NCBI GenBank assembly: GCA_017792445.1
Contig: CP051232.1
Coordinates: forward strand, 558,001-622,000
DNA: 64,000 nucleotides
Direction: 5' to 3'
Source of the DNA: Maritimibacter sp.
GTDB lineage: Bacteria; Pseudomonadota; Alphaproteobacteria; Rhodobacterales; Rhodobacteraceae
The notes beneath the pieces were generated by a model that had not been told where the DNA came from, made no database searches, and saw only the letters and a list, made by a program, of their open reading frames with translations. This document shows positions 26,267 through 34,666 of this stretch, in pieces. How positions within the stretch are numbered: the first letter of the stretch is position 1; each line of letters starts with the position of its first letter. The translations under genes and the position numbers were made by a program.

Positions 26267-27847
26267 TCAGCCCCCGCGCGAGCCGCCGCGCCGCGTGGGC
26301 GTCGGCTCGCCGTCTTCGACCGGGACCGTTGTGTCTTCTTCCGGCAGCGTGGTGTCCTCTTCCGGCGTGTCCTCTTCCGTGGTCTCCGGCGTGTCGAAGT
26401 CGAACTCGGGCGTGGTGTCCGTATCCGTTTCGGTCGTCATATCGGTTTCCGGCGCGGTGTCGGCGTCGGTCTCGGTCTCGACCGTTTCGTCCTCTTCGCC
26501 CGGCAGACCGAAATCGAAGCTCGGCTCTTCCGGCGTATCGGTCTCGACCGTGTCGACGTCGGGCGCCGTGTCGGTGTCGCCATCGGTCGCCGTCGGATCG
26601 CCCGGAACCTTGGGCTCGTCGGGGAATTCCACCCGGTCGTCTCCCGGAGGCGTGCCGTCCAGTTCCTCGGGATCCACCAGCGTCAGCGTGAAGGTGCCGG
26701 TCGTCCCGCCGGTGTCGACCTCGGCGAAATCCTCGCGGTCGTAGCCGCGCGCTTCGCACTCGGTATCGCCAACGATGACGAAGGCTTCCGGCGTGGTGCA
26801 GAAGAAGTAGTTCTCGCCATAGAAATCGCCGCCGTCGATCTCGGCGCGGTAGTAGATGTACCGGCGGTTCACGCCATCCAGCGCCGGGACCATGCAGTCG
26901 CCGGGATCGATGTTCCACCAGCCTTCAGAGGTCCAGTCCTCGGCCCCTTCGTATCCGATGGTCACCGACTGCACGTCGCTGGTGTCGTTGCAGATCTCAA
27001 GACCGGCATCGCCCGACGGGGTGGTGTCGGGGGTGGTTTGCGGCGGTGGCGCCTCGCCATCCGCGGTGATGTACTCGACATGGCCGACCGCGGTCGGGCC
27101 GGTGTCGATCTCGGTGAAGCTCTCGGTGTCGTAGCCGCGCGCCTCGCAATCGGTATCGCCCTGAATGGTATAGACCTCGGGCGTGGTGCAGAACATATAG
27201 CCCTCGCCCTCGAAGGGGCCGCCATTCACCTCGGCGCGGTAGTAATAGTACCGCTGCTGAAGTTCACCGGCGAGCACCAGTGCGCAATCGTCCGGATCGA
27301 CGTTCCACCAGCCCTCGGACAGGAAGCCGTCCTCGCCCTCGTAGCCGATCGAAACAGACTGAACCTCGGAGGTCGAGTTGCAGATGCTCAGCCCAAGCTC
27401 CGACGTGTCCGCAGAGGGCCCATCCTCTGACCGCGGCGCGGATTCGTCGCCGGTCAGGGTGAAAGTGAAATCGGTCGCCGTTTCGCCGGTGTCGATCTCG
27501 CGAAACGACTCGGTGTCGTAACCGCGGGATTCGCAGTTGGTGTCGCCCACGATCTCGAATTCATCGGGCGTGGTGCAGAAGTTGAACGTCCCGCCAGCGA
27601 ATTCGCCGGCGTTCACCTCGGCCCGGTAATAGTAGTAGCGCTTGGTCAGGTTGCCCCCGACCACCGTCGCGCAATCGCCCGGATCGATGTTCCACCAGCC
27701 CTCGGACGTCCAGTCGCGGTCGCCGCTATAGCCGATGGCGACGCTTTGCACGTGCTCGGTCTCGTTGCAGAACTTAAGCGCGGCCTGCGCCTGTCCCGCG
27801 GCAAGAATGAACGAACCGGCCACAATGAACTGCTTCAAATAGGTCAA
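26267..27847 (-). CDS. Exported protein with three DUF1036 domains and an acidic repetitive tail
   Basis: About 526 residues from a TTG at 27847 preceded by GGAGG; an ATG at 27868 is possible but has no ribosome site. A signal peptide (LKQFIVAGSFILAAGQAQA) is followed by three DUF1036 copies, each with the pattern (L)xxCN-(D/E/S)T, SEGWWN(I/V)(D)P(G/D)DC, RYYYYRAE or RYIYYRAE, and D(T/S)(D/N/E)CE(A/S)RGYD. The copies are about 70% alike. The last 130 residues are Asp/Glu/Thr/Pro-rich (for example DTDTTPEFDFDTPETTEEDT) and end in a basic RRGGSRGG. Six or more cysteines in conserved places suggest disulfides. Function unknown. Confidence 0.82.
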   Translation of the reverse strand: MTYLKQFIVAGSFILAAGQAQAALKFCNETEHVQSVAIGYSGDRDWTSEGWWNIDPGDCATVVGGNLTKRYYYYRAEVNAGEFAGGTFNFCTTPDEFEIVGDTNCESRGYDTESFREIDTGETATDFTFTLTGDESAPRSEDGPSADTSELGLSICNSTSEVQSVSIGYEGEDGFLSEGWWNVDPDDCALVLAGELQQRYYYYRAEVNGGPFEGEGYMFCTTPEVYTIQGDTDCEARGYDTESFTEIDTGPTAVGHVEYITADGEAPPPQTTPDTTPSGDAGLEICNDTSDVQSVTIGYEGAEDWTSEGWWNIDPGDCMVPALDGVNRRYIYYRAEIDGGDFYGENYFFCTTPEAFVIVGDTECEARGYDREDFAEVDTGGTTGTFTLTLVDPEELDGTPPGDDRVEFPDEPKVPGDPTATDGDTDTAPDVDTVETDTPEEPSFDFGLPGEEDETVETETDADTAPETDMTTETDTDTTPEFDFDTPETTEEDTPEEDTTLPEEDTTVPVEDGEPTPTRRGGSRGG

Positions 27848-28105
27848 GCCACCCTCCGATACTGGCATTATGCAAAGCACATTAATCGGCCCGGTCGGCT
27901 TTGGTAAAGAACGCAAAACGCGACTTTTTTCCAACAGGGCGTCTGGCCCCGCCCCGCCGCGTAGTTTCCCTGAAATCAGCCGCAGCGCGCCGCAATCCCG
28001 CCTAGTTGCATGGTTAACCATACTCATGCCGCGGCTGAAAGGCCCCCCGAGAGGCCGCGACATGCTCGGATAGAGTGTTCCAAATTTTTGAGAGAGAACC
28101 TGACC

Positions 28106-28300
28106 ATGAAACTGATCAACCTGATCAACCGCTTCCGCGCCGACGAAGACGGCGCCGTGACCGTCGACTGGGTCGTGCTGACCGCTGCCATCGTCGGCCT
28201 CGGCATTGCCGTTCTGACCACCGTTGGTGGCGCCACCGACGACTACGGCCAGACCATCGGCTCGCACCTGTCGTCGCAGGGCATCAAGACCACCTACTGA
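28106..28300 (+). CDS. Flp-like (type IVb) pilin-like protein, copy 1
   Basis: 64 residues. A short basic N-terminus (MKLINLINRFRADEDG) is followed by a hydrophobic helix AVTVDWVVLTAAIVGLGIAV. Cleavage after Gly16 would give a mature chain starting AVTVDW, aligned with the G/ATAIEY start of Flp pilins, but with Asp and Trp where Flp pilins have Glu5 and Tyr6. The rest is a short polar tail. The ATG at 28106 has GAGAGA upstream. It is almost identical to the gene at 28575. A prepilin peptidase gene lies 8 kb away. Confidence 0.72.
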   Translation: MKLINLINRFRADEDGAVTVDWVVLTAAIVGLGIAVLTTVGGATDDYGQTIGSHLSSQGIKTTY

Positions 28301-28319
28301 TCGGCGGTCTTCACCTACG

Positions 28320-28351
28320 AAAGGGCCGTGTCCTCTGGGCGCGGCCTTTTT
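28320..28351 (+). terminator. Intrinsic terminator of pilin-like copy 1
   Basis: AAAGGGCCG and CGGCC-TTTTT form an imperfect stem 20 bases after the stop, ending in five Ts. Confidence 0.8.
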
Positions 28352-28574
28352 GCTTGCTTGACGTATGGGCAATCCACCCCTGCAAGGGTGGATCAGCCAG
28401 AGGCCGGAAACAGAACGGCGAATTGCTATGAATTCGTACCGCTCTGAACCAATTCCTGCCCGATTCCGGCGTCAAAACCATCCTCAGTGAGCGGGAAGAA
28501 AGTCCCGCGAGCAAAAGGGCAATACAAACACCTGCTGCTGCTGCTTGCGGGCAGGATTGATGGAGAGAGAGACC

Positions 28575-28769
28575 ATGAAACTGTTCAACCTGATCAACCG
28601 CTTCCGTGCTGACGAAGATGGCGCCGTGACCGTCGACTGGGTCGTGCTGACCGCTGCCATCGTTGGCCTCGGCATCGCCGTTCTGACCACCGTTGGTGGC
28701 GCCACCGACGACTACGGCCAGACCATCGGCTCGCACCTGTCGTCGCAGGGCATCAAGACCACCTACTAA
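28575..28769 (+). CDS. Flp-like (type IVb) pilin-like protein, copy 2
   Basis: 64 residues, identical to copy 1 except for Phe in place of Ile at residue 4. At DNA level only seven of 195 positions differ, five of them silent, plus the stop codon (TAA instead of TGA). The sequence between the copies is unrelated, so a duplication with later homogenisation of the coding part is likely. The start at 28575 has GGAGAGAGA upstream; the ATG at 28560 would be an odd addition to a pilin leader. Expected to be exported and processed like copy 1. Confidence 0.72.
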   Translation: MKLFNLINRFRADEDGAVTVDWVVLTAAIVGLGIAVLTTVGGATDDYGQTIGSHLSSQGIKTTY

Positions 28770-28819
28770 GGTCTTGCACCGCGCAGGCGGCGCTTGCGCC
28801 GCACACGCGTGAAGAAATC

Positions 28820-28849
28820 AGCCCCGGGCCTCTGGCGCCGGGGCTTTTT
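28820..28849 (+). terminator. Intrinsic terminator of pilin-like copy 2
   Basis: AGCCCCGG / CCGGGGCT with a ten-base loop followed by TTTT, 50 bases after the stop. Confidence 0.9.
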
Positions 28850-28911
28850 CGTGCCTGACGTTCCCGCCTGCCCGATTGCACGGCCCCGCGCGGCGCGCTA
28901 AGCGGACGGCC

Positions 28912-29673
28912 ATGCCCCGTTTCGCGCTGAAGATCGAGTATCACGGCGGCGCTTTTTCCGGCTGGCAGCGGCAGAAGGAGCATCCTTCCGTCCAGCAGGC
29001 CGTCGAAGAGGCGATCCGCCGTCTGGAACCGGACGCTCCCGGCATCGGCGCCGCGGGGCGGACCGATACCGGCGTACATGCGACGGGACAGGTGGCGCAC
29101 TGCGATATGGCCCGCGACTGGGACCCGTTCCGTCTGTCCGAGGCGATCAACTATCACCTGAAGCCCGCGCTTGTCGCCGTGGTGGCGGCGGCGCGGGTGT
29201 CCGACGACTGGCACGCGCGGTTCTCGGCTGTCGAACGGCGGTACCTCTACCGCATGATTTGCCGCCGCGCGCCGCTGACCCATGACCGCGGACTGGCGTG
29301 GAAAGTGCCGAACGCGATGGACATCGACGCGATGCAGGCCGGGGCGGACCACCTGATTGGTCTGCATGACTTCACCACCTTCCGCGCGGCGGAATGTCAG
29401 GCCAAAAGCCCGGTCAAGACCGTGGACGAGCTGACCGTGACCGCCGAGGGCGACGAGGTGCAAATCCGCGTCCGCGCCCGATCCTTCCTGCACAACCAGG
29501 TGCGCAGCTTCGTCGGCACGCTGGAACGCGTCGGCGCCGGGTCCTGGGCGCCGGAGGACGTGAAAGCGGCGCTGGAGGCGAAGAACCGCGCCGCATGCGG
29601 CCCCGTCGCGCCGCCGGACGGGCTGTACCTGACCGGTGTCGGCTATCCCGAGGATCCGTTCGCAGACGCGTGA
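28912..29673 (+). CDS. truA: tRNA pseudouridine(38-40) synthase
   Basis: 253 residues; isomerises uridines 38-40 in the tRNA anticodon stem. The N-terminal [15 protein letters not shown], the catalytic Asp in [17 protein letters not shown] (about residue 55), and the C-terminal [21 protein letters not shown] block are family signatures. The ATG at 28912 ([10 protein letters not shown]) is chosen over 28876 because the family begins there. Convergent with the next gene. Confidence 0.96.
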   Translation: MPRFALKIEYHGGAFSGWQRQKEHPSVQQAVEEAIRRLEPDAPGIGAAGRTDTGVHATGQVAHCDMARDWDPFRLSEAINYHLKPALVAVVAAARVSDDWHARFSAVERRYLYRMICRRAPLTHDRGLAWKVPNAMDIDAMQAGADHLIGLHDFTTFRAAECQAKSPVKTVDELTVTAEGDEVQIRVRARSFLHNQVRSFVGTLERVGAGSWAPEDVKAALEAKNRAACGPVAPPDGLYLTGVGYPEDPFADA

Positions 29674-29689
29674 CCCATCTGCTGGCGGC

Positions 29690-32600
29690 CTACTGGACGG
29701 CGTGGCCCATCCGCTCGACGACATAACCGGCCCCGGCGGGCAGCGGCCCCTCGACCGTCGTGACCTCGCCGTCCGGCCAGCGCACCGAAAGCGCGGCAAG
29801 CGCGTCTGCGGAGCCCAGCCCGAAATGCGCGACGGGGGCATCGAACGACATGAAGCCGCCCCCCAAGGTGATCTCGCGCGTCATCCGGGTGCCGTCCGCA
29901 AGTTCTGCCGTCAGCAGGGCGCCGATCCCATGGCTGTTCCCCTGCCCGTCCCGCAGCGCAACGGTGACCGCGTGGCCATCCTGCGCATTGTTCCGGAACA
30001 TCGCCACCGGCCCGTTCACCGGTTGCGTGACGATGTCGAGATCCCCGTCTCCGTCCATGTCGAAGGCCACGGCCGCCGCGGTCATCAGGTAATCTTCCAG
30101 CCCGAACGGTCCCGACGCCTCTGTAAAGGTGCCGTCCCCGTTGTTGCGGAAGTACAGGTTCGAGGGCGAGACCTCGTTCGGCACCCATGTGCCGTTGACG
30201 ATGTAGACGTCCTGAAAGCCGTCGTTGTCGAAATCGCCGACTTTCACGTCCCACGACCAGCCGCCCACCTCCAGCCCTTCCGGACCGGCGGTGTCTTCAT
30301 AGGCACCGCTCTCGCCCAGCGTCAGCAGTACGTTGGCCCGCATGATCTGCGGGACGGTGGTGTCGAAGACCGACTGCAACGGTGCCTCGGCGGGTTTGAA
30401 GTGCAGGTCGCAATAGGCCTTCTCCTGCCGCCGTTCTGCGGGAATTAGGGCGCAAAGTGATGGGTCGCGGCGCTGGATTGCGAGGTCCTTGACCAGCATC
30501 GCTTTGCACTCGGCCTGAAGCTCTCCGTTCAGCGCCTGACAGTTCGAGGCATAGGTGGGATCGAAGCGGTTACCCGACTTGTACCAGCTTTTGATCGCCA
30601 TGTTCCGCTCGCACAGCGCCTTCGCGTCGGCGTTGGAAATGCCGTCGCAGTACAGGTCGAGGTCCTGCATCTTCAGGGTCGAGGACACGCCCGAGGACCG
30701 GCCCGCGATCTGCGCGAAATACAACTCGGGCACCCCGTCGTTGTGCAGGTCGGCGGTGCGGATCGCCATCGTGGTGTTCGTCGTATGGGGCAACACGCCA
30801 TCGGCCTTCGTCACCGGAGTGAAGCCGCCCGCACCGTCGCCGTAATACAGGTAGTCCGGTAGCTCGAAGTCGTTTCCGACCAGCAGGTCCGGCGCGCCGT
30901 CAAGGTTCACGTCCGACAGCAGGATCGTCAGCGTCTCACCCGGCAAGCCCGGAAGATCGGCATACTGCGAGCCGTCCATCACGCCGCCGTCGTTGAAGAT
31001 CACCCGGTTGCGGGATTCCTCTCCCGGAATGCGCCGGTACCAGCCGGCCGCCCAGTTCCCCATCACCGCGTCAAGGTCGCCGTCCACGTCCACATCGCCG
31101 AAGGTCAGCGCCAGCGACAGCGGCGTCTCGGGGTTGTTCGTCACCGGCCGCGCCGCGTCGGTCGGAAAGCGGCCACCGTCGTTGCGGACCCAGAAGTTGC
31201 CGTCAAGGTAGGTGGCAAGGAACAGGTCAAGCCAGCCGTCGTTGTCGATGTCCACCAGCGCCGCGTTGAACACGTCTAGACCCGCAAGCGGCGCGATGTC
31301 GTCATCCGAGCGCGTGAACGTCCCGGCGCCGTCGTTGAGGTAGATGTACAGCCCGGCCTCGGTCGAGGCGCTGACAAGATCAAGGTCGCCGTCGCCGTCG
31401 ATATCGCCGGTCGACAGGCTGCGCCCTTCCCAGAATGGCGGCCACATATCCTTCATCGAAAATTCCAGCGGCCGGTCGATCCCGGCGGTGTCGGCCTCGA
31501 CACGGGTGAAAGGAGCGTCCGCCGCCGAGGACGGTGCGGCGAAGGGGGTGGACGACACCCGGATTTCGCTGTCGCTTACGATGGCGAAGCCCGTTTCCTG
31601 CGCTTCGGCGGCGGGCAGGATCAACCGCTCGACCGACAGCAGCATCTCCAGCGCGCGATCCGACTGCCAGTTGTGGTACCACTGCGACGCCGCGCCGCCG
31701 AGAATGCCCAGCGCGCAGATCGCGGCCAGCAGCAGGTTCGCCGCGCGGAACGAGATCGTCGACGAAATGATCAGCCACGAATAAATCGAAGCGCTGCCCA
31801 GCGTGAACATCAGCGCAAAGACGTACCCCTGCGACAATCCCGTGCTGAGAAGCGCGCCGGCCACCACCACGTCGAATGAAATCGGCACCGGAAGGAACGT
31901 GCCCACGATCGCCACCAGCACCAGAACACCCACCGAGAAGGTGGTGCCAAGAACAAGGCCCTGCGGCAGAAGCGTCCCGGCGATTGCACCAAGGAAACCG
32001 GCCATCAGCATTAGCGGCACGGTCGTCTTCACGATGAACCAGAAATTGGCGGCAAAACTCTTAACGAACTCGATGAAGGCGGGGACGAAGCCCTCGCGCT
32101 GTTCGGCGGCATGCCCTTCGACCTGACCCGGAACGTCGGGCGCGGGAACCCGTTGCAGTTGCTCGCCCGGTAGCATCCGGCAGATCAGCGGCACCGCCAC
32201 GAGGATGACCAGAAGCGACAGGCCGATCTTCGCGGCGGCCATGTAGAACGGCAAAAGCGAGAAGGCCATGGTCAGGACAATGATGTTCAACGTGGGCGAA
32301 GCGACCATCGCCGACAAAGCCGTCTCGGCGCGCACGCCGCTTGCGTACATGCCCTTGCCGATAGGCGCCGCGCAGTTGGCGCAGACACCAAGCGGCGCCC
32401 CGATCACGAGGCCAAGGAAGGAATTGGCGAATCCGCCCTCGAAGCTGCGCCTGCGCAGGTAGCCGAACAGCGTCAGGAAGGCCGAGGCGAACAGGATCCC
32501 GAAGGTCATGCCCTTCTTGTTGGTGTTGATCCAGTTGAGGGTCGAAAAGAAGATCCGCTCGACGGTCGTCATCTCGGCGGTCAGGGGGAATTTCGCCTCG

Positions 32601-32761
32601 AATCCCAGCGGGTCCTCCAACTGGATCGCGCCGGACATCATCGCCTTCTCGTTCAGCGCCGGATAGCGGGACTGGGTCCAGAACACGAAAGCGAGAATGG
32701 CGCACAGGAGGACGGCGAACAGCAGCCGCTTCTCGTTGGACTTGGCAACAAGCTGGTTCAT
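29690..32761 (-). CDS. Permease fused to FG-GAP repeats and an ASPIC/UnbV domain
   Basis: 1023 residues. The start at 32761 has GGAGG seven bases upstream. Residues about 12-360 hold some eight to nine membrane segments of the permease/ArsP-like type (PF03773), with a Cys pair in GVCANCAAPIGKGM (Cys127, Cys130) at the expected CxxC loop. From about residue 440 a run of FG-GAP calcium-binding repeats follows (DIDGDGDLDLV, DIDNDGWLDLF, DVDVDGDLDAV, DVNLDGAPDLL, later DFDNDGFQDVY and DMDGDGDLDIV), interrupted by a Cys-rich stretch of about 100 residues (LYCDGISNADAKALCERN onwards). The end is an ASPIC/UnbV domain (LGGGFMSFDAPVAHFGLG). The large C-terminal part is probably periplasmic. Transported substrate unknown; metal or arsenite-like efflux is possible from the permease family. 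Confidence 0.82.
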   Translation of the reverse strand: MNQLVAKSNEKRLLFAVLLCAILAFVFWTQSRYPALNEKAMMSGAIQLEDPLGFEAKFPLTAEMTTVERIFFSTLNWINTNKKGMTFGILFASAFLTLFGYLRRRSFEGGFANSFLGLVIGAPLGVCANCAAPIGKGMYASGVRAETALSAMVASPTLNIIVLTMAFSLLPFYMAAAKIGLSLLVILVAVPLICRMLPGEQLQRVPAPDVPGQVEGHAAEQREGFVPAFIEFVKSFAANFWFIVKTTVPLMLMAGFLGAIAGTLLPQGLVLGTTFSVGVLVLVAIVGTFLPVPISFDVVVAGALLSTGLSQGYVFALMFTLGSASIYSWLIISSTISFRAANLLLAAICALGILGGAASQWYHNWQSDRALEMLLSVERLILPAAEAQETGFAIVSDSEIRVSSTPFAAPSSAADAPFTRVEADTAGIDRPLEFSMKDMWPPFWEGRSLSTGDIDGDGDLDLVSASTEAGLYIYLNDGAGTFTRSDDDIAPLAGLDVFNAALVDIDNDGWLDLFLATYLDGNFWVRNDGGRFPTDAARPVTNNPETPLSLALTFGDVDVDGDLDAVMGNWAAGWYRRIPGEESRNRVIFNDGGVMDGSQYADLPGLPGETLTILLSDVNLDGAPDLLVGNDFELPDYLYYGDGAGGFTPVTKADGVLPHTTNTTMAIRTADLHNDGVPELYFAQIAGRSSGVSSTLKMQDLDLYCDGISNADAKALCERNMAIKSWYKSGNRFDPTYASNCQALNGELQAECKAMLVKDLAIQRRDPSLCALIPAERRQEKAYCDLHFKPAEAPLQSVFDTTVPQIMRANVLLTLGESGAYEDTAGPEGLEVGGWSWDVKVGDFDNDGFQDVYIVNGTWVPNEVSPSNLYFRNNGDGTFTEASGPFGLEDYLMTAAAVAFDMDGDGDLDIVTQPVNGPVAMFRNNAQDGHAVTVALRDGQGNSHGIGALLTAELADGTRMTREITLGGGFMSFDAPVAHFGLGSADALAALSVRWPDGEVTTVEGPLPAGAGYVVERMGHAVQ

Positions 32762-32930
32762 CAATCCTCCCCGCGTTGCGGCGGCCAGTTGTTCCGGCGG
32801 GCATGGCCCGACAACCACACGGCGCCGCGACGGTTTCGATCACGGATCCGTGTGCGCCGAAGACTACACCGAACGGGCGCGCATGCAATTTCCCGTTGCA
32901 GGACCGAGGGGGATTTGAGGCTTGCGCACC

Positions 32931-33371
32931 TTATTCCGTGGCGTCGACGTCGCCACCTTCGCCCGCTGTTTCGTCAACCGGAACGATAAGACCCTTCTCG
33001 ACCCGGAAGGCGCCGGACATGTTGAAGGCGCGGTACTCTGTCGTCCGCGCGCCGGCGCCACGGCCATTGTCCATCTTGTTGCGAAGCGGGATGACTTCGT
33101 CCGTCGCGGCCGAGAGGGCGAACTGATAATAGCCGTCGACCAGCCGCCCGGCGGTCTGAAGCCGGAAGATGGGCAGGCCGCGCAGGGCGCTTTCTTCTTT
33201 CACATAGCCGTCCGGCCCGGTCACGGTCAGAACCGCGTTGGTGTAATTCTGGCCGCCCGCGAACGAGATCGAGGTCGGCTGCACCCGCGCTTCGATATCG
33301 GGCGCCGCAAGGGCGGCACCGGCAAGCGTCAGGCTCAGGGCGAAGGCTGCGGCGGGAATGACGGTTCGCAT
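32931..33371 (-). CDS. Small exported protein of unknown family
   Basis: 146 residues, start at 33371 with AGGAG upstream. Signal peptide RTVIPAAAFALSLTLAGAAL, cleavage near LAA. The mature part is beta-rich: SFAGGQNYTNAVLTVTGPDG, FRLQTAGRLVDGYYQFALSA and FNMSGAFRVEKGLIVPV. No cysteines and no catalytic motif. It may pack as an immunoglobulin-like beta sandwich. It is 169 bases downstream of nothing obvious and lies between the Sel1 genes and the permease fusion on the same strand. Confidence 0.65.
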   Translation of the reverse strand: MRTVIPAAAFALSLTLAGAALAAPDIEARVQPTSISFAGGQNYTNAVLTVTGPDGYVKEESALRGLPIFRLQTAGRLVDGYYQFALSAATDEVIPLRNKMDNGRGAGARTTEYRAFNMSGAFRVEKGLIVPVDETAGEGGDVDATE

Positions 33372-33466
33372 GCGAAGGCTCCTCTCCGGTTGCGCGGCCA
33401 CGATAGCCATCCGGATGCTTCGGATCAACGGCGCGCTGGCCGAGGGGGCGGGACCGGCGGACGCCG

Positions 33467-34666
33467 TCAGTCGGGCACGCGGGCGGACCACGCCTGTTCG
33501 GCGGCGGCGTTGGCCGCATTGATCTGGTCGGGCGTCATAAGGCGCGCCAGTTCGTCCCGCGCCGCAGCCGCGCCCGGAAGCCCCGCGGTGGCGGCAAGCG
33601 ACAGCCACTTGTACCCCGCCACATAGTCCTGCAACACGCCGCGCCCCTCGAACATCAGGATGCCAAGGTTCGCCATGGCGGCGGCAGAGCCCTTGTTGGC
33701 CGCGCTTTCGAACAGCCGGACGGCCTCGCGGAAGTCCGCACCCGACTGCGCGGCGCTGGCGCGGAGATAGCCCAAAAGGAATTCCGCCACCGGATCCCCG
33801 GCGCGGGCGGCGGCGGAATACTCGGCAAGCCGGTTGGCGTCGGGCGGCATCAGCCGGTCGTCATACAGAAGCGTCAGCCCCGAGGCATCGCCCTGTGCAT
33901 CCGCAGACTGGCCGGGCGCAAGCGCGGCCAGCCGGTAAAGACGCTGCGCCTCGGCCTCGTCCAGCGGCACGCCGAAGCCGTTCTCGTACATCACGCCAAG
34001 GTTACGGATCGCCTCTGGCAACCCGGCCTCTGCGGCGCTGCGGAACCACTCTGCCGCCGCGGCGTAGTCCTGCGCGACCCCGCCCTCGCCCCGGGACAGG
34101 ATCAGGCCAAGGTTGTTCTGCGCGCGTGGATGACCCGCTTCGGCCGGGCCGGTGTACAGTTTCATCGCCCGCGCAACGTCCTGCTCGACCCCCCTGCCGT
34201 CCTGATACAGAACTCCCAGCGCCACGGCGCTGTCGGCCCAGCCAAGCGCCGCCGCTTCTGCATAAAGCTCGGCGGCGCGGGCAGGATCGGCGTCGGTGCC
34301 GATGCCGGCTTCGACCACCGCCGCAAGGTTGTGGATATACTCGGCCTCGCCTGTATCTGCCGCCTGCGCGACCAGCTCATAGGCGCGCGCGGGGTCGTTC
34401 GGCACGCCCAGCCCCCCGGCATAAAGGCCCGCAAGCGCGTTCAGCGCAGCGGCATGGCCCTGTTCCGCCGCCTGCGCGTACCAGTCCGCGGCGCGTGCAT
34501 AGTTCTGCGGCACACCTTCGCCGCGACGAAAGATTTCGGCCAGCAGGAACTGCGACTGCGCATCGCCCGCGGTCGCCGCCGTCTGAAGGTCGGCAAGGCT
34601 TAGGGACGTCTGCGCCGACAACGGCGTGACGGCCAGCGCCAGACAGACGGCGAGCGCGCGGATCAC
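33467..34666 (-). CDS. Sel1-repeat exported protein 2
   Basis: 399 residues with a GTG start at 34666 that overlaps the stop of the upstream Sel1 gene (GTGA). A signal peptide ends at PLSAQ. About eight Sel1-like repeats of 36 residues follow, each with the pattern A...L...Y..G.GV..D...A...Y..AA..G (for example GEGVPQNYARAADWYAQAAE and GRGVEQDVARAMKLYTGPAE). Sel1 solenoids bind partner proteins, often in the periplasm. It is translated together with the preceding paralogue. Confidence 0.85.
   Translation of the reverse strand: MIRALAVCLALAVTPLSAQTSLSLADLQTAATAGDAQSQFLLAEIFRRGEGVPQNYARAADWYAQAAEQGHAAALNALAGLYAGGLGVPNDPARAYELVAQAADTGEAEYIHNLAAVVEAGIGTDADPARAAELYAEAAALGWADSAVALGVLYQDGRGVEQDVARAMKLYTGPAEAGHPRAQNNLGLILSRGEGGVAQDYAAAAEWFRSAAEAGLPEAIRNLGVMYENGFGVPLDEAEAQRLYRLAALAPGQSADAQGDASGLTLLYDDRLMPPDANRLAEYSAAARAGDPVAEFLLGYLRASAAQSGADFREAVRLFESAANKGSAAAMANLGILMFEGRGVLQDYVAGYKWLSLAATAGLPGAAAARDELARLMTPDQINAANAAAEQAWSARVPD

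Noticed and set aside
27848-28372. Upstream extension of the three-copy DUF1036 gene
   Set aside because: The extra 150 or so residues run antisense through pilin-like copy 1; the signal peptide begins at the TTG near 27847.
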